Of a stretch of DNA of 64,000 nt, positions 52,108 through 62,900 are shown piece by piece; positions within the stretch are counted from its first letter, which is position 1; every line of letters begins with the position of its first letter. The notes below the pieces were generated by a model. That model did no database searches. It worked only from the letters and a program-made list of their open reading frames with translations, and had not been told where the DNA came from. This DNA comes from Bacteroidota bacterium (GTDB taxonomy: Bacteria > Bacteroidota > Bacteroidia > B-17B0 > Aurantibacillaceae): assembly GCA_025362395.1 (NCBI GenBank), contig JANYGK010000048.1, forward strand, positions 42,311 through 106,310. Reading direction: 5' to 3'. A program made the position numbers and the translations under genes.

Positions 52108-53517
52108 GTGGAAATTACTTATACAAAAATAAATACTTCTATTCTTCAAGAGTTAAAAACTTTGGTTGATGCTGAAGATATTTTTACGGATAAAGAAAAT
52201 CTGGAAAAATATGGCCAAGACGAAACAGAAGATCTTATTTATAAACCGGAAGTGGTGCTGAAACCAAAAACCGTTAGTCAGATTTCGGCGATCATGAAAT
52301 TTGCCAATACTGTTAAAATACCTGTAACCGTGCGCGGTGCAGGCACAGGCTTAAGCGGCGGTGCATTGCCGGTACACGCAGGTATTGTTATGAGCATGGA
52401 ACATTTTAATAAGATCATAACTATTGATGAACGTAACTTACAAGCAACGGTTGAGCCCGGTGTTATTAATTATACATTCCAGGAAGAAGTAAAAAAAGTA
52501 GGTTTATTTTACCCCCCCGATCCGGCAAGTTGGGGAAGCTGCTCATTGGGCGGTAATGTGGCGCATAGCAGTGGGGGGCCCAAGGCAGTAAAATATGGCA
52601 CTACAAGAGATTATGTATTGAACATTGAAATGGTATTGCCTAACGGTGATGTTATTTGGACGGGTGCCAATACCTTAAAATATTCAACAGGCTATAATTT
52701 AACACACTTAATGATTGGCAGCGAAGGAACCTTAGGCGTTATCACTAAAATTGTGTTTAAACTAATTCCTTTACCCAAGTATGACTTGTTAATGCTCGTT
52801 CCTTTTACCTCGGCAGAAAAAGCCTGTGAAGCGGTGGGAGCGACATTCAGGGCGGGTATCACACCAAGTGCCATGGAATTTATGGAACGCGACGCCATTG
52901 ACTGGAGCATTAAATACGCCGGAGAAGTTAATTTTACGATCAAACCCGAATGGCAAGCCTTACTGTTAATTGAACTCGATGGCAATAATATGGATGTGTT
53001 GTGTAGCGATTGTGAAACCATTGGTAACATTATGACGGAGTTCGGCAGCGATGAAATATTAATGGCAGACAGTGCCGAACAAAAAGCATCGCTATGGAAA
53101 ATAAGACGCAAAGTTGGTGAAGCCGTTAAAAGCAATTCGGTTTATAAAGAAGAAGATACTGTTGTACCGAGAGCGGAACTTCCCGTGCTTTTAAAAGGAG
53201 TAAAAGCCATTGGAACTAAATACGGCTTTAAGAGTGTATGTTATGGGCATGCGGGCGACGGAAACTTACATGTAAATATTATTAAAGGCGATTTGCCGGA
53301 CGCTGTTTGGGAAAGAGAATTGCCGAAAGGCATAACAGAAATATTTGAATTGTGCAAAAAATTAGGCGGAACCATAAGCGGCGAACATGGTATAGGCTTA
53401 GTACAAAAAAACTATTTACACATTGTATTCCCCGAATACCAGTTAGAGTTGATGAGAAATATTAAAAGGTTATTTGATCCGAATTTAATTCTAAACCCCG
53501 GTAAAATTATATTTTAA
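52108..53517 (+). CDS. glcD: FAD-linked oxidase (glycolate oxidase GlcD type)
   Basis: A ~469-residue FAD-binding oxidase of the VAO/GlcD family, oxidising 2-hydroxy acids such as glycolate or D-lactate. FAD-domain motifs: PVTVRGAGTGLSGGALPV and SSGGPKAVKYGTTRDYVLNIEMVLPNG. The C-terminal cap has GHAGDGNLHVNI and SGEHGIGLVQKNYL. Substrate cannot be decided from sequence. The frame is open from 51931, but the first 59 residues of that longer frame do not resemble the family; the GTG at 52108 (VEITYTKINTSIL) fits the normal N-terminus. No glcE or glcF is adjacent. Confidence 0.92.
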   Translation: MEITYTKINTSILQELKTLVDAEDIFTDKENLEKYGQDETEDLIYKPEVVLKPKTVSQISAIMKFANTVKIPVTVRGAGTGLSGGALPVHAGIVMSMEHFNKIITIDERNLQATVEPGVINYTFQEEVKKVGLFYPPDPASWGSCSLGGNVAHSSGGPKAVKYGTTRDYVLNIEMVLPNGDVIWTGANTLKYSTGYNLTHLMIGSEGTLGVITKIVFKLIPLPKYDLLMLVPFTSAEKACEAVGATFRAGITPSAMEFMERDAIDWSIKYAGEVNFTIKPEWQALLLIELDGNNMDVLCSDCETIGNIMTEFGSDEILMADSAEQKASLWKIRRKVGEAVKSNSVYKEEDTVVPRAELPVLLKGVKAIGTKYGFKSVCYGHAGDGNLHVNIIKGDLPDAVWERELPKGITEIFELCKKLGGTISGEHGIGLVQKNYLHIVFPEYQLELMRNIKRLFDPNLILNPGKIIF

Positions 53518-53626
53518 TATATTTAACCATTTTTAATAAGTAACCTTTAAATGCTAAATCCCTTTAAACACAAGCTTTTTGTAATTAAAAATGCATGTGA
53601 TTAAGTAATAAACATATATGTACATT

Positions 53627-53656
53627 TTGAAACATTTTTTAAAACAAGTATATTTG
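53627..53656 (+). promoter_or_regulatory. Promoter of the 335-residue T9SS cargo gene
   Basis: -33 TTG (53627-53629) and -7 TATATTTG (53649-53656) spaced 19 nt, a good match to the Bacteroidota consensus. The -7 box is 24 nt before the ATG. Confidence 0.6.
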
Positions 53657-53680
53657 AATTAAACATATAATTGAAACAAC

Positions 53681-54688
53681 ATGAAAAAAATATTACTTTC
53701 TTTATCTTTTTTATCGGCTTTAGCGGTTAACGCTCAAATTTTAACCCAACTTAACCATACCCCATCCGCTTGGGATCCTGTTTATGGTATGAACCAATGT
53801 GACTCCACAACTATTTTATCCGGGGCAAGCGGTGGTGGAGCAGTCTGGAACTATACGCCTACTGTGCACACTTCCATTTTAAATAATTTTACCACAGCCT
53901 ACTCTAATAACGGGTCTTTTTCTCCGGCCGACGGTGTGGTGAGCTCTTCAGCAAGTAACGCTTCTTATTATTTAACAACAAACTCCACTAACTTAAGTTA
54001 TTACGGCGGTAATATTTCGGTTAACGGTGTTTCCGCTATTATTAAATATTCAACGCCCGCTATCGTAGCAGTTTATCCTATGTCACTTAATACAACTACA
54101 ACGTCAACCACGGCGGGAACCGTAAATGTAACAAGCCCTTTTCCTATTACATCTCCTTTCACCGGAAATTGCAGTGTAACAGCTGACGCTACCGGCACGT
54201 TAACGTTATCCGGCAGGGTATTTACGGATATCATTCGTTTATCAACTACTCAAAACATTATTGCCACCGGTACTGCAACTATTAATTTATTAACCTACGA
54301 TTACTATTCTATGGGTAACGCAAAAGCGCCGGTCATTTCCATACAAACCTCAACCATTACTTCTTTTTCAGGTCCAAGCACACAAACTATTACCACCTTA
54401 CAAAAAAACTACACAACAGTAGGCATTAAGGAAGCTAAAGAAAACATAAGCGCTTTATCCGTATTCCCAAACCCGTCAACATCAGTGGTTAATTTCAGTA
54501 CTTCAAACCCGGAAGCTTATAAAGTAACTGCATACGATATAACCGGTAAAAATGTAGCCATTGAGGTTTTTGAAAATGAAACAGCAAAATTAAATGTATC
54601 CTCTTTTAACAACGGTATCTATTTATATATGGTTTCAGGAAAAAACAACCAAGTGATTAATACCGGTAAATTTAATGTGAGTAAATAA
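53681..54688 (+). CDS. Secreted protein with type A T9SS sorting domain
   Basis: A 335-residue protein with a signal peptide (MKKILLSLSFLSALAVNAQ) and a Ser/Thr/Asn-rich beta body without a recognised domain. The final ~80 residues are a type A sorting domain (SVFPNPSTSVVNFSTSN, AYDITGKNVAIEVF, LNVSSFNNGIYLYMVSG). It should be exported by the type IX system and attached or released at the surface. Function unknown. A hairpin after the stop overlaps the start of the next gene. Confidence 0.88.
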   Translation: MKKILLSLSFLSALAVNAQILTQLNHTPSAWDPVYGMNQCDSTTILSGASGGGAVWNYTPTVHTSILNNFTTAYSNNGSFSPADGVVSSSASNASYYLTTNSTNLSYYGGNISVNGVSAIIKYSTPAIVAVYPMSLNTTTTSTTAGTVNVTSPFPITSPFTGNCSVTADATGTLTLSGRVFTDIIRLSTTQNIIATGTATINLLTYDYYSMGNAKAPVISIQTSTITSFSGPSTQTITTLQKNYTTVGIKEAKENISALSVFPNPSTSVVNFSTSNPEAYKVTAYDITGKNVAIEVFENETAKLNVSSFNNGIYLYMVSGKNNQVINTGKFNVSK

Positions 54689-54709
54689 TTTAAATTTCCA
54701 ACATCATTT

Positions 54710-54743
54710 ACAAAGCCTTATCTTTATCGAGATGAGGCTTTGT
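54710..54743 (+). terminator. Hairpin overlapping the start of the L,D-transpeptidase gene
   Basis: ACAAAGCCT (54710-54718) pairs with AGGCTTTGT (54735-54743), followed by TATTTTAT. It looks like an intrinsic terminator for the upstream cargo gene, but the loop contains the ATG (54732) of the next gene and a -7-like TATCTTTA (54719-54726). It may terminate, attenuate, or hide the start codon. Confidence 0.55.
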
Positions 54744-56354
54744 TATTTTATAATTGTATTAGGTATATTTTTTGTTTCGTGTAAAGAACAATCAAACGTA
54801 AAAACCGTAAAGGCGGATGCGCCACAGGACTTGGAGAAGGAAGTAACCAAGCAGTTAAAAACATATATTACCAATGATACCGTTATTACAATTGATTCTG
54901 CAACTTTAAGCTGTTACCGGTATTTTAAACTGCATTATTCAAGTAAGCTGCTATGGTTTAGCCAATCAAAGCTTAACGCCAACGGAGACAGCCTATTTAA
55001 GCTACTCGAAAAAAGCACATACTATGGCTTGATCCCGAAGGACTATCACTTTAATGAGATTAAAAAGCATATTGATTCTATAAGCTTCGAAAAAAAATAC
55101 ATTAACGTAACAGCCTTAGTTAAAGCAGATATTTTATTGAGCAATGCCTACTATCTGTTTGGCGCGCACGTTAGCAAAGGCCGTTTTTACAGGGACAGCT
55201 TATTATTACAAACAAATTTTGCTAAGCTGAACAGGGGTTGGGACAGTTTACTATGGGCAGGCTACACTAGCAAAAAAATTAAAGCCTCAATCGATTCGCT
55301 TGAACCTAAAAATTATAATTACAGAATGCTTAAAAAGCAGTTGTCCGTTATTTTAAATAACCCGCTTTTATTCCAATTAGATTCTATTCCGTTTACCACC
55401 CAAAAAGACACGTTGATAAAAAAACAACTTATCGTTAAAAACCTTATTAAACAAGGATTTTACGACACATTAAGCGCGTTTAACGATAGTTTAAAGTTGG
55501 CAAAAGCCTTAGATAAATTACAACGCAAATGGTACATACAACCCGATGGTAAAATGGGTAAATATACCAAACAAGCATTAACCTATAACAGGGAAAAAGT
55601 AATTAAACAGGTCAGCATGGCTATGGAACGATGGCGTTGGGAAGATAAGTTTCCTGACCGTTATGCTCTTATAAATATTCCGGCATTTTGGTTAACCGTT
55701 TTCGAAAAAGATACAGTAGTTATGCAATCTGCCATTGTTTGCGGGAAACCCGAAACACAAACACCGGTTGTAACCAGCAAAATAAATCAAATGCTTATTT
55801 ACCCTTACTGGAACGTACCTGTGAGCATTGCTACCAAAGAAATATTACCCGCAGTACAAAGAGACACCACCTATATAAGAAGAAAGAATTTTGAAGTGTT
55901 AGGTGCCGGTGATAGAGTATTAGATTATACTAAAGTGCCCTGGAAAAAATACACAAAAGACTATTTGCCCGTACGTTTCAGGCAGCGTATAGGAGATGAC
56001 AACAGCCTTGGTGTTGTAAAATTTAATTTTTATAACCCTTACGGTGTGTATTTACATGATACAAATTCTAAACGTTATTTTAAAACAAGCGCTCGGGCTC
56101 AAAGCCACGGCTGTATTCGCTTAGAGAAATTTACTGAGTTTGCTGATTTTTTAATCAGGGATGATAGTGTACATTATACACACGATAGCTTGCAGGTATA
56201 TTTTGCTAAACAGGAACAGCGTAAACTCGCCTTAAGAAGATCGTTACCCGTTTACATTCGTTACTATACAGCGCACGCAGACAGCACCGGCTTAAAATTA
56301 TACATTGATGTGTACAGGAAAGACGAAGAAATGATAAAGCTGCTTTATAAATAG
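54732..56354 (+). CDS. L,D-transpeptidase lipoprotein (YcbB-like)
   Basis: A 540-residue lipoprotein: signal MRLCYFIIVLGIFFVSC with lipobox Cys17. The N-terminal domain resembles the scaffold of YcbB/LdtD. A peptidoglycan-binding-like segment lies near LQRKWYIQPDGKMGKYTKQAL, and the YkuD catalytic domain has RAQSHGCIRLEKF (His459, Cys461). It forms 3-3 peptide cross-links in peptidoglycan or attaches proteins to it. It is a full-length member. Its start lies inside a hairpin. The stop (TAG) abuts the DUF4249 stop on the other strand with no gap. Confidence 0.92.
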   Translation: MRLCYFIIVLGIFFVSCKEQSNVKTVKADAPQDLEKEVTKQLKTYITNDTVITIDSATLSCYRYFKLHYSSKLLWFSQSKLNANGDSLFKLLEKSTYYGLIPKDYHFNEIKKHIDSISFEKKYINVTALVKADILLSNAYYLFGAHVSKGRFYRDSLLLQTNFAKLNRGWDSLLWAGYTSKKIKASIDSLEPKNYNYRMLKKQLSVILNNPLLFQLDSIPFTTQKDTLIKKQLIVKNLIKQGFYDTLSAFNDSLKLAKALDKLQRKWYIQPDGKMGKYTKQALTYNREKVIKQVSMAMERWRWEDKFPDRYALINIPAFWLTVFEKDTVVMQSAIVCGKPETQTPVVTSKINQMLIYPYWNVPVSIATKEILPAVQRDTTYIRRKNFEVLGAGDRVLDYTKVPWKKYTKDYLPVRFRQRIGDDNSLGVVKFNFYNPYGVYLHDTNSKRYFKTSARAQSHGCIRLEKFTEFADFLIRDDSVHYTHDSLQVYFAKQEQRKLALRRSLPVYIRYYTAHADSTGLKLYIDVYRKDEEMIKLLYK

Positions 56355-57245
56355 TTACCTGACTTGTATACTTTTAGTAGCCACAGATGCCACACTGAAC
56401 CATCCTATCGCTTTTGTTTTACCGTTGGGAGTAATAATATTTGTTTTCACATTTTCAGGCGTAGTGGCAAATAAACCTCCATTATTAATTTGTGTTTGGG
56501 CCTGCGTAAAAAAATTATATGTATTACTCATAATGGAATGTACCTCAACCCTGCAACGGTCATGCCTTCTGTATTTTTTAAAACCTAATAAAGTGCTCGG
56601 TGGCGTAAAGTCCAGTGAATCTGCCGATGCGTCTGTAATAGCCCCGCCTGTGCCGTCAATATTAAGGTTAAGGTCTGCCGGATCGCCGAATAATGTATCA
56701 TTTCTATAGGTTCTTATCCAGTAATAATCCGTCTGCGCATCCGATTTATCTTTTGCAAATAAAACACATAAAAAAGTGGTGTCCTTAGTCTTTCCTCCGC
56801 CTCCAAAAGCAAAGCTGCCATCGTTAAGGTTTACACTTATACTATCAATAGAAGCTAAACGCTTTTGGATGGTTGATGAACTATAGGAAGTACCGTCAAT
56901 AGTAACACTTAAACTATACGTATGATTTATCCTTGCCAAAGTATCGGTCGCTGATAAAGAATACACATAATTACCGTTGCTTGTGTAATTAAAAACATAC
57001 TGCCTGTTATTATTCAAATCCGTTAATACAACGGCTGCGCCGGGCACTCCCGGGGGTGTAGTATTACTAAAATAATTTGTATTGGTAGTTATTCTTATAA
57101 CCTGGTCTGTTCGTAAACTATTCACAAAAGCATCTATCACATAAAGCTTCGAACCCTCATCCAGCTTTACCTGCACTACATCTTCACAGGAAGAGAACAC
57201 AAAGACTAAACAACTGAAGAGAACAATTTTAAATACTGTTTTCAT
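56355..57245 (-). CDS. DUF4249 lipoprotein, partner of the TonB receptor
   Basis: A 296-residue lipoprotein (MKTVFKIVLFSCLVFVFSSC, lipobox Cys20) of the DUF4249 family, recognised from CEDVVQVKLDEGSKLYVIDAFVNS and GAAVVLTDLNNNRQYVF. It lies 11 nt after the TonB receptor gene on the same strand. DUF4249 proteins usually sit beside such receptors and may serve as a surface lipoprotein lid or capture protein, by analogy with SusD; that is inference. The substrate is unknown. Confidence 0.88.
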   Translation of the reverse strand: MKTVFKIVLFSCLVFVFSSCEDVVQVKLDEGSKLYVIDAFVNSLRTDQVIRITTNTNYFSNTTPPGVPGAAVVLTDLNNNRQYVFNYTSNGNYVYSLSATDTLARINHTYSLSVTIDGTSYSSSTIQKRLASIDSISVNLNDGSFAFGGGGKTKDTTFLCVLFAKDKSDAQTDYYWIRTYRNDTLFGDPADLNLNIDGTGGAITDASADSLDFTPPSTLLGFKKYRRHDRCRVEVHSIMSNTYNFFTQAQTQINNGGLFATTPENVKTNIITPNGKTKAIGWFSVASVATKSIQVR

Positions 57246-57256
57246 GATATACTATT

Positions 57257-59620
57257 TTAAAAATTAAAATTATAAGTTAACGCCGGCACAAACGATCCTA
57301 TTACCGAATACCTTACAGCCTCTGTTTGATTCGGATCGCCACTTTTTGTTCTGAAATAAATGCTAAACGCATTACGCCTGTCGTATACATTGTATACGCT
57401 TATTACAAGAAATTGCTTATAGCGGCGCTTTTCATTCTTTTTAAAAGCATAGGTGGCTCCAATATCTAAACGGTTGTACGATGTTATCCTGTAATTATTC
57501 CTTGTGCCTGTTGTATTATAAGGGATATTATAATTCTGGATCTGAATTTTTGAATTTGGAAAAGTTGCCGGCGTACCGCTTAAAAAAACAAAATTAGCAG
57601 ATATGTTCCAACGTTTTGTAATATCATAATTTACACTTGTATTTAAACAATGTGTTCTATCATAACGGCTAAAAAACCACTTGTCATTACTTATTCCTCT
57701 TACCAAACGTTCTGTTCGGCTAAGTGTATAACTGATCCAACCGTTTAACTTTCCTTTATTTTTTTTAACATAAAACTCCATCCCGTATGCCCTGCCAAGA
57801 CCCTGTATTAGTTGGGATTCCACATGAGGATTAATAAAAAGATCAGCATTATCTACATAATCCATTTGATGCTGCATATATTTATAATATACCTCAACAG
57901 ATGTTTCGAACATATTTTCCTTAAAATTCCTGAAATATCCCACACTGCCCTGGTCGGCAATTAAGGGCTTTAGATTATTACTGGCAAGTGTATAAACGTC
58001 TAACGGTGTGCTTGCTGCCGTATTACTTATTAATTGTAAATATTGCGCCATACGGTTATAACTGGCCTTTACCGAGCTTTTAGCATTAATAACATAATTC
58101 AATGCCAACCTTGGCTCAGGTGTATAATACGTTTTAATAACCTGCCCTTTAGCGTATTTTTGCTCATGGTCCAAAGGCAAAGGTGTATTAGGAGTAGTAT
58201 CCCTGTAATAATATGCAGTTCCTTTGCCCATATAGTTGTACATACTGAACCGTAAACCATATTCCGCCGTTAAACGCGGGAGCAATTTTTGTTCGTTAGA
58301 AATATACGCGGAACTTTCAAGGCCATACCGTTTTTCGGAAATTAAGGATGTTTTTGTTCCATCATTAAACGAGATATCTGTTTTATACGGTGAAAAATCA
58401 TATAACATGGATTGCAACCCAAAGCGTATGGTGTTTTTACTATTCAGATAATAAGTAAAATCAGGCTTTATACTATAGTTAACGATATTACTGGTCCATT
58501 TAAATGCTTGGTCACCCGAGTTTGTTTTAAAGTCCAGTAAATATTTATAATTACTGTAAAATGTAGAAACATTCATAAATAATTTATTATTAAACACATG
58601 GTTCCATCTTAAAGTACCGGTGGCATTTCCCCAGTTAAACCCAAAAACGGAGGCGCCGAAAACATCTTTACCAAAATAACCGCTTGCAAAAACTGTATTT
58701 TTATCATTGATACGGTAATTAATTTTTGCGGTAAGATCATAAAAATAAAATTGCGATCCTTTAATCGCACTGGTTGATTTTACAAAAGGTTTTACCAAGG
58801 CATCAATATAACTTCTACGGCCTGCAACAATAAAACTCATCTTGTTCTTTATAATAGGAGCTTCAATACTCAGCCTGCTGAATATTGTGCCAAGACCTCC
58901 ATTTACGGATAATCTCTTGCTGTTTCCTTCCTTCATCCGTATATCTAAAATAGAAGAAACCCTTCCGCCGTATTGAGCAGGAATGCCGCCCTTTATCAAT
59001 TTAACATCCTTAACGGCATCCGGGTTAAACACAGAAAAGAAACCGAACAAGTGAGATGAATTATACACAGGCGCTTCATCCAACAAAATTAAATTTTGGT
59101 CAATATTACCGCCCCTTACATTAAACCCACTGGCTCCCTCCCCTACGGTTGTTACACCGGGCAATAATTGAATGGCTCTTACAATATCTACCTCTCCTAA
59201 TAAAGCGGGAATTTTATTAATTTGTTTAATATCAAGTTTTGCACTGCTCATATCCATACTTTGTATATTGACATCTGCTTTTTCTGAAGACACTATTACT
59301 TCATCCAGATCTTTACCTTCTTCCTGGAGCTCAATATTAACCGTTTGATTTCCGTTTAAATTAACCGGGTTTTGAATGGTTTTATAGCCGATAAATGAAT
59401 ACATGATTGTATCATTCCCCCTTGGCAGCGTTAAAGAATAAAATCCGTAAGCATTGGTACTCGTGCCAACCTGAGAATGTTTTTTATATACGGTAACGCC
59501 AATAAGTGCCTCGCCGTTTTTAGCGTCTTTTAAATAGCCGCTTACGGTAGCATTTTCCTGTGCAAATAACAAGTTGGTAATACATACCAATATTATAAAA
59601 CCAATTTTTTTCATACGCAA
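57257..59620 (-). CDS. TonB-dependent receptor with carboxypeptidase-like regulatory domain
   Basis: A 787-residue outer-membrane receptor. Signal peptide; CarboxypepD_reg-like domain about 24-105 (TVSGYLKDAKNGEALIGVTVYKK). The plug is about 125-230 (IVRAIQLLPGVTTVGEGASGFNVRGGNIDQ, then FNPDAVKDVKLIKGGIPAQYGGRVSS), and the 22-strand barrel region ends in VIGSFVPALTYNFNF with C-terminal Phe. It imports a large or scarce solute using TonB energy. It is first in an operon with the DUF4249 lipoprotein. The class is common in Bacteroidota and the substrate cannot be told. Confidence 0.93.
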   Translation of the reverse strand: MRMKKIGFIILVCITNLLFAQENATVSGYLKDAKNGEALIGVTVYKKHSQVGTSTNAYGFYSLTLPRGNDTIMYSFIGYKTIQNPVNLNGNQTVNIELQEEGKDLDEVIVSSEKADVNIQSMDMSSAKLDIKQINKIPALLGEVDIVRAIQLLPGVTTVGEGASGFNVRGGNIDQNLILLDEAPVYNSSHLFGFFSVFNPDAVKDVKLIKGGIPAQYGGRVSSILDIRMKEGNSKRLSVNGGLGTIFSRLSIEAPIIKNKMSFIVAGRRSYIDALVKPFVKSTSAIKGSQFYFYDLTAKINYRINDKNTVFASGYFGKDVFGASVFGFNWGNATGTLRWNHVFNNKLFMNVSTFYSNYKYLLDFKTNSGDQAFKWTSNIVNYSIKPDFTYYLNSKNTIRFGLQSMLYDFSPYKTDISFNDGTKTSLISEKRYGLESSAYISNEQKLLPRLTAEYGLRFSMYNYMGKGTAYYYRDTTPNTPLPLDHEQKYAKGQVIKTYYTPEPRLALNYVINAKSSVKASYNRMAQYLQLISNTAASTPLDVYTLASNNLKPLIADQGSVGYFRNFKENMFETSVEVYYKYMQHQMDYVDNADLFINPHVESQLIQGLGRAYGMEFYVKKNKGKLNGWISYTLSRTERLVRGISNDKWFFSRYDRTHCLNTSVNYDITKRWNISANFVFLSGTPATFPNSKIQIQNYNIPYNTTGTRNNYRITSYNRLDIGATYAFKKNEKRRYKQFLVISVYNVYDRRNAFSIYFRTKSGDPNQTEAVRYSVIGSFVPALTYNFNF

Positions 59621-59660
59621 TAACTATTATATTTTTGAATGTCGATTTAATGTCGGCACA

Positions 59661-59683
59661 TAATCACAATTAATATGTGATTA
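59661..59683. promoter_or_regulatory. Palindromic operator-like site before the TonB receptor
   Basis: TAATCACA (59661-59668) and TGTGATTA (59676-59683) form a perfect 8-bp inverted repeat with a 7-nt spacer. It lies just downstream of the -7 box, where a bound repressor would block transcription. Confidence 0.5.
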
Positions 59684-59691
59684 ATGCGATG

Positions 59692-59721
59692 CAAACGTAG
59701 GAAACTTTTTTTAAATTTCAA
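59692..59721 (-). promoter_or_regulatory. Promoter of the TonB receptor/DUF4249 operon
   Basis: Minus-strand -33 TTG (59719-59721) and -7 TACGTTTG (59692-59699) spaced 19 nt, an excellent match. The leader would be about 65 nt and contains the operator-like dyad. Confidence 0.6.
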
Positions 59722-59960
59722 GTTTCCAAAGAGTTATTTTTTTAATATTTTTTACCTGCATACTTGTATAAAAAAAATTATACTAAATCGTAAAATTACA
59801 GGCGGTTAAGCAGCATGATTAATTTTACAGCCGGGAGTTTAAACAATTCAATAAATCTAACCTATAACACTTACTGCTACTTACGCCTGTTATATGGCAT
59901 GCAAATTGCTCCCTTCATAAAGGAAAGGTAAAATAAAAAACCATATTGCTTTTTTATTCG

Positions 59961-59968
59961 TATTTTTG
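59961..59968 (+). promoter_or_regulatory. -7 element of the 1301-residue T9SS cargo gene
   Basis: TATTTTTG matches TAnnTTTG, 20 nt before the ATG at 59989. The nearest TTG is only 12 nt upstream, so the -33 box is unclear. Confidence 0.45.
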
Positions 59969-59988
59969 AACACTTAAACCTATAATTT

Positions 59989-62900
59989 ATGAACAAATTA
60001 CTACTAATTACTTCAATTTTATTAACAGTATGTTTTTCGGGAGTTTCTCAAACTGTACTTATAGATCCTAACGGGGACGGTGGTTTTGAAACAGGTTCCG
60101 GCTTTGCAGCCAATAATTGGTCTACTACGGGAACGCAGGCTAATCAATGGCAAACTGGTCCGAATGCCACAACAGGCTTTACGGGTAGTAATTCAGCATA
60201 CATTACAAATTCACTAACACCAACAGTTCACTCTTATAATATGGCTGTTGCTGCAAAAGTTCATTTATACAGAGATGTAACGGTTCCTGCCGGACAATCT
60301 GTTATTTCTTTATCATTCAGCAAAATCGGTGTAGGGGAAAGTACTTTTGATAAACTGAGGGTATGGGTAGTAACTACAGCAACATTTGTTCCTACGGCAG
60401 GCGCGGCAATTGGGGCAAGTCCACCGGCAAGAGTATTACAAGGTGATTTTAATTTGCAAGCAGCATGGACAAATACAACACTTACATTACCTGCTACATT
60501 AGCCGGAACTACTTTCAAACTTATTTTTGAATGGGTAAATAATGCGAGTGGTGGGGCTAATCCACCTATTGCTATTGATAATATCTCACTTACCTCATCA
60601 TGCACAGGCGTTACTACAACCGGCGCCACATCCGTTACTAATACGTCTGCTGTACTTAACTGGAATATATTATCAGGCGCTACAAGTTATTCGGTGCAAT
60701 ATAAGGATGCCGGCTCGGGAACATGGTTAGATGCTCCCGGTAATCCATACAGCTCAACCTCGGCCACCATTACAGGTTTAACAGCCTCAACAAGTTATCA
60801 ATATAAGGTAGCGGCCATAGGCCCTGTTTGTAATGCATTTTCAAGCGTTGCAACATTTACAACTTTATGTAATGCAATTACGACTATTACTTATACCGAA
60901 AATTTTAATGCAGTTACATTTCCTTCATGCTGGTCTTCAAGTTTAATTTCAGGAACCTCTAACTGGATAACAACTGCCAATAATGGTGCTGTACCTTCGC
61001 CGCATGCCGGCAGCAACTTTATAGGTATAAGCGGATCTGCTTCAAACGCTTTATTAATAAGCCCTCAATTTAGTTTAAACGCTTTAGGCACGGCCCCCGT
61101 ACAAATAAATATGTGGATCTATCGCGCGGTTCCCGGTAACAGTGATCCTAACGACAGTATAGTTGTTTATTTAAATACCGCATCAAATTTAACAGGCGCC
61201 ACACAAGTTTTAAAAATTTTTCCGATAATGACCAAAGCACCTGCCGAAGCATCTGCCGGCTGGTATAATTATATTGCAAGTATTCCCGCATCATTTATTA
61301 CGGGAAGCCCGTTCTTTGTGGTAATACAAGGTTCACGGGTAAGCACTAACGGCATAGGTATCGACGATTTTATGGTTGAACTCGGTCCTACCTGTTTACC
61401 TTCTACCGGCTTAATGGCATCAGCAATTACCAATACCTCTTCAATAATTTCATGGATCGCTCCTTCAAGCGGAACACCTGTTAATTATATTTGGGAAGTA
61501 AGGTCAAGCGGCGCTGCAGGAAGCGGGGCCACAGGACTTGCCTCATCAGGTACAGGAGCTGCTCCTACAACTTCCGCATCTGTAACAGGTTTAACAGGTT
61601 CTACAACGTATTCATTATATGTAAAAACCGATTGTGGAGCAGGTGACTTCAGCACCTGGACATCTGCTTATACGTTTACAACTTCACCAAATTGTCCTGC
61701 TACCACATCGCTAGCGGTTTCAGGCATTAGTTCTAATAGTGTAATTGCTACATGGACTGCCGGTGGAAGCGAAACAAATTGGGACTTGTATTACGGACCC
61801 TCTCCTTTAACTGCGCCAACAGCTTCAGCAACACCCACAGGATCAGTTACGGCAACATCTTTCACCAATTCCGGTTTAACACCAAGCACAGCGTATCAAT
61901 TTTATGTAAGGGCAAATTGCGGTTCAGGGCAAATGAGTACTTGGAGCGGTGTTACATTTAATACAGCTTGCCTTTCACCTGATGTACTGTCAACTTCTTC
62001 AGCAACTTTATGCGGGCAGGGCACTTTAACTTTACAGGCAAGCACAACCGCTACTGCTACTTTATTATGGTACGGAAACTCTTTTGGCGGCAATCCCATT
62101 AATACAGGAACTGTATATGTAACGCCAACACTTACCACAACAACAAATTATTACGTAACTTCAAGAGGTCCTGTCACAACGTATACGGTTGGTAAAGTGG
62201 CTACTACAGGTGCTCCTTTTGCCCCTAGTAATTATTTAATATTTGATGCCGTAGCTAACTTCACTTTATCAACTGTAGATATTTATGCTGCAGGTACAGG
62301 TACAGGAAATGTGGTAATTGCTTTACAAAATTCATCAGGCGTAACTTTACAAACAGCAACTGTTAATGTAACAGGTACCGCAGGGCCTGTTGTCACAACG
62401 GTGCCGGTAAACTTTAACATTACTCCGGGCACAAACTACCGTTTAAATTGTTTATCAATAAGCGGCGGTGTTACCGGCCTTTATAGAGATAATTCAGGTT
62501 TTACTTATCCATATACGTTACAAGGAATTGTATCGATCACGGGTAACTCTAACCCCGCTAACTATAACTTTTTTTATAACTGGCAAGTTAATGCCGGCTG
62601 CGAAAGTCCGCGATCAATTGTTACTGCTTATATTATCCCTATTCCTACATTAAGTGTTACAGCCCCTGCTTCTATTTGCGGTGGCAGCCAAACATTCACA
62701 ATAGCTGTCACGTCAACCGTATCAAGCTTCGATTCATATACTTGGTTACCGACTACTAATTTATATACAAATGCTGCTGCTACCATTCCCTATACAGGTG
62801 GTACGGCAAGCCAATTATATGTTAAAGGCAATGTAACAGGAAGCAACACCTATACAATTAATGCTTCTAATTCGGTAAACGGTTGTGTTAATACTACCAC

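Larger units (their letters stand above)
59621..59988. other. Divergent intergenic region (368 bp)
   Basis: Holds the TonB operon promoter and dyad, a hairpin GGAAACT/AGTTTCC (59700-59706 with 59721-59727), and the -7 box TATTTTTG (59961-59968) for the 1301-residue gene. The middle (59740-59940) shows no ORF or RNA gene that I can recognise. Confidence 0.5.
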
